A DNA stretch of 27,859 nt from a virus, in the IMG/VR virus record IMGVR_UViG_3300031759_000122, positions 1 to 27,859 of that record, one strand, 5' to 3'. Every line of letters begins with the position of its first letter. The stretch's first letter is position 1. Positions 15,374 to 22,069 of this stretch are shown here, one piece after another. The translations under genes and the position numbers were made by a program. Below the pieces are notes generated by a model. The model saw only the letters and a program-made list of their open reading frames with translations, had not been told where the DNA came from and did no database searches.

Positions 15374-16295
15374 TGATTTTATCCTTTACAGCTTTATAGT
15401 GAGCGTTAATTAACATTAATAGCACTAAACCACCTATTACAGCACCTACTACCCACATAGGTATAGTAGCAGCTACATAGGCTAAACCTAAAGAAGCTAA
15501 GCATCCGATACCCAAAGTCACACTCTTTAATAGTACTGCGAGTATTAAGAATAAAATACCTACACCTACTAAAGCTTTAATAATGTAACCAAGCATTTCT
15601 GCTTTTTGATTAGCTTTAGCAATTTCAACTTGATCAGCAGTATCTTTTTTAATTTTTTCTAATTGAGCTTTTTGTTCAGCTTCTAGTTTATTAATAGTTA
15701 AACGCTGTTCTTCTCTAATTTGCTGTTTTTCTTTTTCTTTTTGCTCTATAAGAGCCTCGGCTTTATCTAAATCAGCTTTTTGACTAATAGCTAACTCTAC
15801 ACTAGCGTTATACTTTTCATATAATTGATCAATTGTCTTAGTTTTTTCATCATCTACCTCTTTGGCTATTTTTGCTTTATCTTCTACAGATAATTTATCT
15901 GTTCGAGCTAAAATCTCTTTTGCTCTTAAATGAGCTACAAGAGTATTAATGTCTTGTTTCTTTTTCTCTTGAGTAACTATATAAATTCCGTAATCTAGCG
16001 CTCCAATCTTAGCAAAGTTTTCATCGTCTTTCTTTTTAGCGTCATCATACGCTTTTTGTAAATCAGCTCTAAATTTTGCATACTGTAATTCTAATTGATT
16101 GCGTGTATCATCAACCTTTTTATTGGCTTCAGCCATTTGATCGACTTGCTTGACTGTATTTTCTGCTTTGACTACAGCTGCAGCAGATGTAGTGGTGTCA
16201 ACTTTGTCAGGGTTTAATTTAAACCCTAATTTAGGAAACCCAACACACCCTGCAAAGAATAAAGATGCCAACGCTACTACGAAATACTTTTTCAT
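15327..16295 (-). CDS. Phage lipoprotein with long coiled coil and C-terminal membrane segments
   Basis: 322 aa from the chosen ATG. A GTG at 16310 would add five residues. The ATG gives a clean MKK start with a hydrophobic core and lipobox FFAGC (lipidated Cys17), and a GGTAAGTA motif lies 5 bases upstream. A polar region follows, then a long charged helix rich in K, E, Q and A (about 60-230, probable coiled coil). Two or three hydrophobic segments come next (GYIIKALVGVGILFLILAVLL, TLGIGCLASLGLAYVAATI, WVVGAVIGGLVLLMLINA) and a short polar tail. A lipid-anchored N-terminus plus C-terminal membrane helices suggests an envelope-spanning protein. It could act in lysis, superinfection exclusion or envelope remodelling; none is proven. 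It follows the ferredoxin-like gene directly (TAGTG) and overlaps the opposite small-terminase gene. Confidence 0.72.
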   Translation of the reverse strand: MKKYFVVALASLFFAGCVGFPKLGFKLNPDKVDTTTSAAAVVKAENTVKQVDQMAEANKKVDDTRNQLELQYAKFRADLQKAYDDAKKKDDENFAKIGALDYGIYIVTQEKKKQDINTLVAHLRAKEILARTDKLSVEDKAKIAKEVDDEKTKTIDQLYEKYNASVELAISQKADLDKAEALIEQKEKEKQQIREEQRLTINKLEAEQKAQLEKIKKDTADQVEIAKANQKAEMLGYIIKALVGVGILFLILAVLLKSVTLGIGCLASLGLAYVAATIPMWVVGAVIGGLVLLMLINAHYKAVKDKITKQQAPQSVQTPTVQ

Positions 16296-16300
16296 AAAAG

Positions 16301-16308
16301 TACTTACC
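16301..16308 (-). promoter_or_regulatory. Late-type motif GGTAAGTA before the lipoprotein
   Basis: Fits NNTAARTA, 5 bases before the ATG at 16295. It lies just inside the end of the preceding gene. It helps choose ATG 16295 over GTG 16310 and may allow the lipoprotein to be expressed late and apart from the RNR genes. Confidence 0.4.
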
Positions 16309-16309
16309 A

Positions 16310-16504
16310 CTATCTAATGTGTTTAAAGTGATCAATAATTTTTTGTACATCGGATTCACAATAACTACATCTATCTGCACAATGGCAATATTGCTGCAGA
16401 TCTTTGATCGTTTTTATATCTTCATGTTTATCAACAAGATGTATAATCTCTTTAAATGAAACGTTATTGCAAACACAGTGTGTGCCGTCTAATTCAAGAC
16501 TCAT
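16310..16504 (-). CDS. BFD-like [2Fe-2S] ferredoxin, stand-alone
   Basis: 64 aa. Cysteines at 10, 12, 46 and 49 give C-x-C-x33-C-x2-C, the spacing of the BFD-type [2Fe-2S] fold (bacterioferritin-associated ferredoxin and the matching domains of NirB and NasB). The typical surrounding helices are present (CVCNNVSFKEIIHLVDKH; TIKDLQQY; YCESDVQKIIDHF). Two more cysteines (40, 42) lie just before the second pair. In bacteria BFD releases iron from bacterioferritin by passing electrons to it. Here the start overlaps the NrdA stop (TAATG), so it is made with the ribonucleotide reductase. It could donate electrons to the NrdB metal centre or NrdA, or mobilise host iron for NrdB; these are inferences. 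The fold call rests on cysteine spacing and length. Confidence 0.75.
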   Translation of the reverse strand: MSLELDGTHCVCNNVSFKEIIHLVDKHEDIKTIKDLQQYCHCADRCSYCESDVQKIIDHFKHIR

Positions 16505-18156
16505 TAGGATTCACAACTAGCACAAGATAGTATTGAACGTGCAAGCTCCTGTGCAGGGTTAGCTGAACGTTGATAGTAAAGACTCTTAATACCGTTTTCC
16601 CAAGCAAATACTATTAGTTCGTTGACATCTTTTGGTTTAGTGTTAGGTGGAATCATTAGGTTTAATGATTGACCTTGATCAATATACTTTTGACGAGCTG
16701 CAGCTTGAATTACTATTTCTTTTTGGCTAATTTCGCCGAAAGTTTTGAATACAGCCTTTTCTTCTGGGGTAAGAAACTCTAAGTGTTGTACAGAACCACC
16801 TTTTACGAGAATGGACTTCCAAACGCCTTCTGTATTCTTCTTCTTTGTTTCAAGTAAAGCTTCAAGATAAGGGTTCTTATACGTAAACTTACCTTTAGCT
16901 AAGTCTTTTACAAAGTAGTTAGAGTTGAGAGGCTCAACTGAAGGAGAAGCTTGACCGAGAATAAACGAACTGGAGGTAGTAGGTGCTACGGCAAGTGTAG
17001 TTACATTGCGGCGACCGTAACCTTTGAGTAAAGGTGGTTCACCGTATTCTACAGCCATTTGAGCGGTAGCAGCATCTGCTTTCTTACGAACAAAGCTCCA
17101 TATCTGAGTATTAAGTAGCTTTGCTTCCATTGTCTCAAACCCAATCATCTTAGATTGAAGATATGTATGCCAACCAAGAGCACCAATACCGAGTGCTCGC
17201 TGATTAATAGCGAAGTTTCTTGGATGTACCATAAACTTCATCTTTTCGGTCTTATTAATAAACTCGGTCATTACAGCATCAAGGAAGTATACTAATGTTT
17301 CTACTGCATCGGTATTCTTCCAGTTGTCCCACTGCTCAAAGTTAAGAGAAGACAAATCACAAACGAACGATTCTTCATTGTCGTTTGATAGCATAATCTC
17401 CGTACAGAGATTGCTTTGATTAATCTTAATGTTCTTGTCTTTGTATACTTGTGGTGCCTGGTTGTTAGCGTTATCAGTAAAGAAGATATAAGGATAACCA
17501 GACTCGAAACGCTTTTTAATAACTAAACCCCAAATACGACGCTTTTCTTTATCACCATCAAGCATAGACTTTAACCATTCATCAGTAACACAAACACCAA
17601 TAGAAAGGTTTTGAATATCATCACCTTCACCTTTAATCTTTAAAAACTCTTCAATATCTTTATGATCAACAGGTAAATACGCTGCAAACGAACCACGGCG
17701 TACATTACCTTGTGAAATATAATCTGTTAATGATTCAAATACAGTTAACTGATGATGTACACCGGTAGATTCGCCACCGGACGAGATAGGTGCACCACGA
17801 GGACGTATTTTACCGAAGTAAGCAGATGTACCACCGCCGGCTTTTGACATAGTACCTATTTCTGAAATCTTATACAGAATAGCGTCCATATCATCGTCAA
17901 TGTATGAACCGAAACAGGAAATAGGTAATCCACGTTTACGGCCAAAGTTTGACCATATAGGAGAAGCTAAGGAGTAGAATCCTTGATGCATATAGCTTTC
18001 AAACTTATCTGCAAAGCCTTTTAACTTAAGATAATCTTCAGCTGTTTCAGCTATATCTCTTATACGCTTTTCGGCAGTCTCTCCATCTAGAAGATAACCA
18101 CGTTCAAGGAATTTGCGGGAGTCGCTATTTAACCAGTAAATGTTCTTGTTACTCAT
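16504..18156 (-). CDS. nrdA: Class I ribonucleotide reductase large subunit (NrdA), short form without ATP cone
   Basis: 550 aa against about 760 in E. coli. Catalytic residues are all present: Cys81 (PISCF) and Cys266 (FVCDLSSLN) as the redox pair; Asn249, Cys251 and Glu253 in NLCTE, the thiyl-radical finger loop; and Tyr527-Tyr528 (SLYYQRS) for radical transfer. The C-terminal CASC at 545-548 is the swinging thiol pair reduced by thioredoxin or glutaredoxin. The protein begins about 140 residues later than the E. coli enzyme relative to the first active-site Cys, so the N-terminal ATP-cone that senses dATP is missing and overall activity is presumably not shut off by dATP. It converts ribonucleoside diphosphates to deoxy forms for phage DNA. 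NrdB is immediately upstream (26 bases) and the BFD-like gene overlaps downstream. Confidence 0.96.
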   Translation of the reverse strand: MSNKNIYWLNSDSRKFLERGYLLDGETAEKRIRDIAETAEDYLKLKGFADKFESYMHQGFYSLASPIWSNFGRKRGLPISCFGSYIDDDMDAILYKISEIGTMSKAGGGTSAYFGKIRPRGAPISSGGESTGVHHQLTVFESLTDYISQGNVRRGSFAAYLPVDHKDIEEFLKIKGEGDDIQNLSIGVCVTDEWLKSMLDGDKEKRRIWGLVIKKRFESGYPYIFFTDNANNQAPQVYKDKNIKINQSNLCTEIMLSNDNEESFVCDLSSLNFEQWDNWKNTDAVETLVYFLDAVMTEFINKTEKMKFMVHPRNFAINQRALGIGALGWHTYLQSKMIGFETMEAKLLNTQIWSFVRKKADAATAQMAVEYGEPPLLKGYGRRNVTTLAVAPTTSSSFILGQASPSVEPLNSNYFVKDLAKGKFTYKNPYLEALLETKKKNTEGVWKSILVKGGSVQHLEFLTPEEKAVFKTFGEISQKEIVIQAAARQKYIDQGQSLNLMIPPNTKPKDVNELIVFAWENGIKSLYYQRSANPAQELARSILSCASCES

Positions 18157-18182
18157 TTTTATTTATTATACTATACTTTTTA

Positions 18183-19154
18183 TTAAAATAAATCGTCTTC
18201 TGAAAAGCTTTGGGACTTTTTAGAGTACTCTACAGGACGAGAATGGAAGAAGTCAGTCATATTGTTACCGAGTAATTCTTCGTTAAACCAGGATGTATCT
18301 TTGAGAAGCTTAGAATCCGTTTCATACGCCTCTGGAAAACCAATACCCTTGAGAGATTCATTGATACGATCCTTTACGAACTCTTTAAGATGAGCTGCAG
18401 TTAATCCGTCTTCATTAATACCATTAACCATCCAGTCAATAATCTTTGCTTCGCTTTCATATGCTTCTTTAGCTTCAGCAAGAATTCTTTCTGTAAGCTC
18501 TTCATCAAAGAGTTCTGGGTGTTCTTCTCTAATAGTGTTAATAATCTTCATACCAACAAGAGCATGAATATGCTCTTCGTTACGAGTGTATTTAACCTGT
18601 TGATCAGTATCCTTAAGCAGATTCTTATTACGTGCAAACCAGTTAATAATGTAGAACTGGCTCATAAGAGAAACGTTCTCTACAAACAACGTAAAGAGTA
18701 TAATAGCATAAAGATATTGTTTCTTTTTATCTTTATAATAACGATGTGTATACTTTTTAAGATATTTTACACGACCCTGTATCCATTCCAGTTTAAGGTT
18801 CTCTTCAAACACATCTTCAAGACCAAGTACAGTAAGCAATCTTTCATAAGCATTGTTATGTATTACCTCTGTATTAGCCATTACATAACCAAGATCCTGT
18901 AAGGATGGGTGTGGCAAGTTTTCACCGAGCTTAGCCCAGAACGTTTTTACAGCCACTTCAATCTGACCAATAGCGGATAAAGTACGGATAATAATCTCTC
19001 TTTCTTGATCATTTAACTTAACTTTAAACTGCTGTACGTCTGATTTAAAGCTGAACTCTTTATGAGTCCAAAAACCATTGTGCATGGATTCGATAAATTC
19101 CTCTGTCCAAGGATAGTGATTAGGTTTACGAGAGATTTGTTCGTCGAAGATCAT
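18183..19154 (-). CDS. nrdB: Class I ribonucleotide reductase small subunit (NrdB)
   Basis: 323 aa. The dinuclear metal site reads Glu66 (QIEVAVKTFW), Glu96 and His99 (NTEVIHNNAY), Glu159 (FVENVSLMSQF), and Glu194 and His197 (EEHIHALVG). Tyr103 is at the radical position (four after His99), so a tyrosyl radical is expected. The first ligand is Glu where E. coli has Asp84. By memory the spacing is that of the Flavobacterium johnsoniae type enzyme (class Id, dimanganese). The C-terminus (SFSEDDLF) is the acidic, aromatic-ended tail that docks on NrdA. The subunit generates the radical used by NrdA. A CGTAAATA motif lies 25 bases upstream. It heads the NrdB-NrdA-BFD-lipoprotein group. Confidence 0.96.
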   Translation of the reverse strand: MIFDEQISRKPNHYPWTEEFIESMHNGFWTHKEFSFKSDVQQFKVKLNDQEREIIIRTLSAIGQIEVAVKTFWAKLGENLPHPSLQDLGYVMANTEVIHNNAYERLLTVLGLEDVFEENLKLEWIQGRVKYLKKYTHRYYKDKKKQYLYAIILFTLFVENVSLMSQFYIINWFARNKNLLKDTDQQVKYTRNEEHIHALVGMKIINTIREEHPELFDEELTERILAEAKEAYESEAKIIDWMVNGINEDGLTAAHLKEFVKDRINESLKGIGFPEAYETDSKLLKDTSWFNEELLGNNMTDFFHSRPVEYSKKSQSFSEDDLF

Positions 19155-19267
19155 AGTTAGTTTTAGTTACAGGGAATATTATTTACGTATTGTAAATGTT
19201 TTTACGTTTTTATCTATAAAGAAAAAATATTTTTTTCTCGCCAGTGCGCTTGACTGAGTTAGAAAAG
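19155..19267. other. Intergenic region between PhoH and NrdB
   Basis: 113 bases, the second longest gene-free stretch here. It holds the CGTAAATA motif for NrdB (19180-19187) and an AT-only inverted repeat on the minus strand at about 19221-19237 (GAAAAAA-ATA-TTTTTTC). The latter could act as a weak terminator for PhoH. No ORF or RNA gene seen. Confidence 0.5.
19180..19187 (-). promoter_or_regulatory. Late-type motif CGTAAATA before nrdB
   Basis: Fits NNTAARTA, followed by ATATT as at several other sites. It is 25 bases before the ATG, giving a leader of about 19 bases. Confidence 0.45.
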
Positions 19268-20047
19268 TTAGTTTTTCTTATTATACAATTCTAGTTTTTT
19301 TACAATGTATCGTACAATCTCGCTTCGTACGATATCAGCTTCTGTCAACGTAAAGACATGGATACCCATTTCTCGGCTTTCATTATCATTAAAAACGTTA
19401 CACATTTTTTCAAATCCAGATTTACCATTAATATCGGATTGCATTGGGTCTCCGCAAACAAAAAGCTTGCTAAATTGTCCAACACGAGTCATTAAAGTTG
19501 TAAGCTCTCTAAATGTACTGTTTTGTGCTTCGTCCATAATGATAGCTTTAGCATTCCAAGAAAGCCCACGAAGATAACCTGTTGGTTTACCTTCAATACG
19601 GTTTTCTTTCATTAAAGTATTAATATCAGATTTGCAAAGTAATTCATCGAGTTTTTCCATTAACGGTTCAAGATATGGGGTCAGTTTTTCGTTTGCGTCT
19701 CCTGGGAGATATCCCATTTTATTATCTGAACTCTCAACGATACTACGAATATATATTAAGTCAGAAACCTTTTTTAGGTTCAATAATTCCAAAGCAACCA
19801 GTGTTGCTAAGAAGCTTTTACTACTGCCCGATGGCCCTGTGATAAAAACAATCTTAGTGTGGTTGTCTAAAGCTAGTTTAAGAAATTCTTTTTGTTTATT
19901 TGTCAAATCCGGCCTCTGTCGGATTTGCACTGGTCTTTCTAATTTATCACCTTGATGTACTATAAGACTTTTGTCTTTTGTAACATTATTGTTGTTGTTA
20001 TTGTTTTGAGATTGCTTCTGTTTTAACAAACGCTTTTTTTTACTCAT
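19268..20047 (-). CDS. phoH: PhoH-like P-loop ATPase
   Basis: 259 aa from the ATG at 20047. A longer reading from 20071 adds eight residues but leaves 11 bases to the divergent gene, whereas 20047 has AGTAAGTA 7 bases upstream like other genes here. After a Lys/Gln- and Asn-rich tail (seven Asn in a row) comes the PhoH ATPase: LTNKQKEFLKLAL, a Walker A variant GPSGSSKS (about 71-78, Ser in place of the Gly before Lys), IYIRSIVESSDNKMGYLPGD, Walker B AIIMDEAQNS (about 168-177), and VCGDPMQSDI. PhoH proteins are common in T4-like and marine phages. Their role is unsettled; RNA helicase or nuclease-linked functions and phosphate stress have been proposed. Here it lies upstream of the RNR genes. 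Confidence 0.92.
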   Translation of the reverse strand: MSKKKRLLKQKQSQNNNNNNNVTKDKSLIVHQGDKLERPVQIRQRPDLTNKQKEFLKLALDNHTKIVFITGPSGSSKSFLATLVALELLNLKKVSDLIYIRSIVESSDNKMGYLPGDANEKLTPYLEPLMEKLDELLCKSDINTLMKENRIEGKPTGYLRGLSWNAKAIIMDEAQNSTFRELTTLMTRVGQFSKLFVCGDPMQSDINGKSGFEKMCNVFNDNESREMGIHVFTLTEADIVRSEIVRYIVKKLELYNKKN

Positions 20048-20054
20048 CTGTAGA

Positions 20055-20062
20055 TACTTACT
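20055..20062 (-). promoter_or_regulatory. Late-type motif AGTAAGTA before phoH
   Basis: Fits NNTAARTA, 7 bases before ATG 20047. It is used here to prefer this start over ATG 20071. Confidence 0.45.
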
Positions 20063-20068
20063 ACAAAA

Positions 20069-20076
20069 CATAAATA
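20069..20076 (+). promoter_or_regulatory. Late-type motif CATAAATA before the DUF6321-like gene
   Basis: Followed by ATATAT and then ATG at 20083, a spacing of 6 bases identical to that at 14787 and 1174. Confidence 0.55.
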
Positions 20077-20082
20077 ATATAT

Positions 20083-20427
20083 ATGTTTAAACAATTTGAA
20101 GCAAAATATAATAGCTTACTGAAAGAATTTACAGAGTCTTTTCCTGTAGAAGGACACGCTCCTACGTGGCAGAAAAAAGCTGGTAAATCCCCTTCTGGAG
20201 GTCTTAACAGAAAAGGTATTATGAGCTACCGTAGACAGCACCCTGGTAGTCATTTATCTATGGCTGTTACCACTAAACCAAGTAAACTTAAACCTGGTAG
20301 TAAAGCCGCTAAGCGTCGTAAGAGTTTTTGTGCCCGTATGAAGGGTGTGAAGGGACCAATGAAGAAACCTAACGGTAAACCTACCCGTAAAGCCTTAGCT
20401 TTGCGTAAATGGAATTGCCACGAGTAA
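20083..20427 (+). CDS. Small basic DUF6321-like phage protein
   Basis: 114 aa, strongly basic. It carries the signature blocks I associate with DUF6321-type phage proteins: GGLNRKGIMSYRRQHPGS (39-56), AAKRRKSFCARMKGVKGPM (75-93) and ALRKWNC at the C-terminus (106-112). The two conserved cysteines (83 and 112) may bind metal or form a disulfide. Function unknown; high Lys/Arg content suggests nucleic acid or virion DNA contact, which is inference. It is a single plus-strand gene between PhoH and the major capsid gene. A start-proximal CATAAATA motif and a strong hairpin terminator right after its stop make it a self-contained late transcription unit. Confidence 0.82.
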   Translation: MFKQFEAKYNSLLKEFTESFPVEGHAPTWQKKAGKSPSGGLNRKGIMSYRRQHPGSHLSMAVTTKPSKLKPGSKAAKRRKSFCARMKGVKGPMKKPNGKPTRKALALRKWNCHE

Positions 20428-20449
20428 AAAACATTTACATACAATAAGA

Positions 20450-20480
20450 AACCCGCCTATTGCTAGGCGGGTTCTTTTTT
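20450..20480 (+). terminator. Intrinsic terminator, probably used from both sides
   Basis: Perfect 10-bp stem AACCCGCCTA / TAGGCGGGTT with loop TTGC, followed by C and six T on the plus strand. It lies 22 bases after the DUF6321-like stop. On the minus strand it comes 28 bases after the capsid gene stop, with a run of A before and a weaker T-rich tail, so it may end both convergent transcripts. A second small inverted repeat (ACACTT/AAGTGT, about 20483-20500) lies next to it. Confidence 0.85.
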
Positions 20481-20507
20481 GAACACTTTTTACTAAGTGT
20501 ATTACTC

Positions 20508-21950
20508 TTAGAGGAATACGCTTTGTGTACCAGGTGTAAACGAAACGTGTAGACCTGTTACAATAATTAAGTGGTAGTATAATGCTGCACCGAAGATGTG
20601 GTCAATAACACCATAACGGGTCATTAAACCAACACGTGGGCTGAAGTCATTAGGTCCGATTGTACGTTGTACCAATACTGGAATGTATGGGCAGTATACA
20701 ATACCTGTATCATAGTATTCAGCACCCTTGTAACCTAATAGAGCATACTCTAATGGGTTAGCACGTGTACCAACTTGATACTGAGCTTCTGTACGTGTAT
20801 CACGGTAAACATTGAAACGTCCGCCAACTGTACCGACTTTAGCGATACCAACTGGCTGTGTGTTTACGTTGCCTTGTACTGCGAACCATTGGAACTCAGG
20901 TAGCATTTCTAACATTGCACAAACGCGAGGTGTAGCAACAATGAAGTTTGCAGCGCCACGACGGTTACGAATAGCAACACGATTTGCTTCAACGATAATA
21001 CGTGCATAGAAGTCACGATTACGTTCACCTAACCAACGACCATCAGCAGAAGCTGGTGACCATACTGAATATCCTTGACCGAAGCCTGCATTGATTGCAA
21101 CTTGGCACATACGGATAATCATTTCACGGTCGATTTCAGCCTGAATTTCGTACGACATAGCGTTCGTTAATTCATTGTCAACGTCGATACCGTTCATGTT
21201 CTTGAGATCTTGCTCAAGTTCAACGGACCAACGAGCTGCTAACCTACGAGTACCAGCTTCAACAGCTGTTTTCTGGAAGTTAACAACCATCTGAGGAATG
21301 TTTGAACTTAATTCAAAGTTTTGAAGTAAGTTAGCAACACCTTGATCGAAGCCAGGAATGTTAAATGATTCTGAACCTGTGATTGCTGTAGCACCACCGG
21401 ATAACCATGAAGCAGAAGTACCTGTATAAGCTGTATTTAAATAGTTCCAGCCTACTTCAGTACCTTCTGAATCTTCTGTCCAACCCTGTGGGGTGTTACT
21501 GGTTGCACCATAACCGCCATCTGGACTTGTAGCTCCGAGTGGAGTAGCTTCGTAAGAATAACGAAGTGCAAATGCGAGACCGACTGGACCACTCATAGGT
21601 TGAACACCAACGATTTCGTTTGTGATCAATTCTGGGAAAGTACGGCGGATCATCGGAATGAGGATCTTTGGTAGACGAGCATCACCAGTAGCATAGAAGT
21701 CACTTGATGGCTTACCACCGTAGCTGGTACCCTGGCCGAATACGCCGTTAGCACCTGCTGTGTTGGAAGCTTCATTTAAGCACCACTGTTCTTGATTTTC
21801 AAGAAGGATAGCAGTGTTTAATTTCGTGTGTTCATCTTTGATTTCTGGAGTCGCAGCATCTGAGTGCTCAAGCAACGGAGCCCACTTTTTAAGTAAGCTA
21901 GCTGCACGATCCTGATTGATGTAAGATTGTGAAGGTTTGATTGATTTCAT
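20508..21950 (-). CDS. gp23: Major capsid protein, gp23 type
   Basis: 480 aa. The N-terminus aligns with T4 gp23: LLKKWAPLLEHSD (19-31), then ILLENQEQW (48-56). It continues through LIPMIRRTFPELITNEIVGVQPMSGPVGLAFALRYSYE (about 97-134), the signature block of the family. The probable maturation cleavage is LNE60|A61, fitting the gp21 rule (L/I)-x-E, at nearly the same place as in T4 (after residue 65). The remainder has the HK97-like fold regions, for example VEAGTRRLAARWSVELEQDL, NRRGAANFIVATPRVCAMLE and GPNDFSPRVGLMTRYGV. It builds the capsid hexamers. It has its own promoter-like motif directly after the gp22 terminator, consistent with very high expression. Confidence 0.97.
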   Translation of the reverse strand: MKSIKPSQSYINQDRAASLLKKWAPLLEHSDAATPEIKDEHTKLNTAILLENQEQWCLNEASNTAGANGVFGQGTSYGGKPSSDFYATGDARLPKILIPMIRRTFPELITNEIVGVQPMSGPVGLAFALRYSYEATPLGATSPDGGYGATSNTPQGWTEDSEGTEVGWNYLNTAYTGTSASWLSGGATAITGSESFNIPGFDQGVANLLQNFELSSNIPQMVVNFQKTAVEAGTRRLAARWSVELEQDLKNMNGIDVDNELTNAMSYEIQAEIDREMIIRMCQVAINAGFGQGYSVWSPASADGRWLGERNRDFYARIIVEANRVAIRNRRGAANFIVATPRVCAMLEMLPEFQWFAVQGNVNTQPVGIAKVGTVGGRFNVYRDTRTEAQYQVGTRANPLEYALLGYKGAEYYDTGIVYCPYIPVLVQRTIGPNDFSPRVGLMTRYGVIDHIFGAALYYHLIIVTGLHVSFTPGTQSVFL

Positions 21951-22011
21951 AACTAATAATTTTTTAAACTAACAATATCTCAAGTACTTAACAGTACTTC
22001 AACGTTAGATA

Positions 22012-22019
22012 TACTTATA
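22012..22019 (-). promoter_or_regulatory. Late-type promoter TATAAGTA for the capsid gene
   Basis: One base from T4 TATAAATA. It is 61 bases before the capsid ATG, the longest leader in the set, and starts where the upstream terminator's T tract ends. Confidence 0.6.
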
Positions 22020-22050
22020 AAAAAAGCCCCCATTTCTGGAGGCTTTTTAA
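22019..22050 (-). terminator. Intrinsic terminator after gp22
   Basis: On the minus strand AAAAAGCCTCC pairs with GGGGGCTTTTT (11 pairs, one T-G) around loop AGAAAT, ending in seven T. It lies about 20 bases after the gp22 stop and abuts the capsid promoter motif. Confidence 0.85.
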
Positions 22051-22069
22051 AAAAAATTATCCGATTTTA

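Noticed and set aside
16296-16310. GTG start for the lipoprotein
   Set aside because: It adds MVSTF before a canonical MKK signal peptide; the ATG with an upstream GGTAAGTA motif is preferred, though the GTG overlap (TAGTG) keeps it possible.
18519-18902. Plus-strand 127-codon reading rich in Phe, Ile and Leu
   Set aside because: Antisense to nrdB, whose metal ligands are all in frame; the hydrophobic look comes from complementing Lys/Glu codons.
20048-20071. Longer N-terminus for PhoH
   Set aside because: It leaves 11 bases to the divergent gene and overlaps that gene's promoter motif; the ATG at 20047 has the motif spacing seen at other genes.
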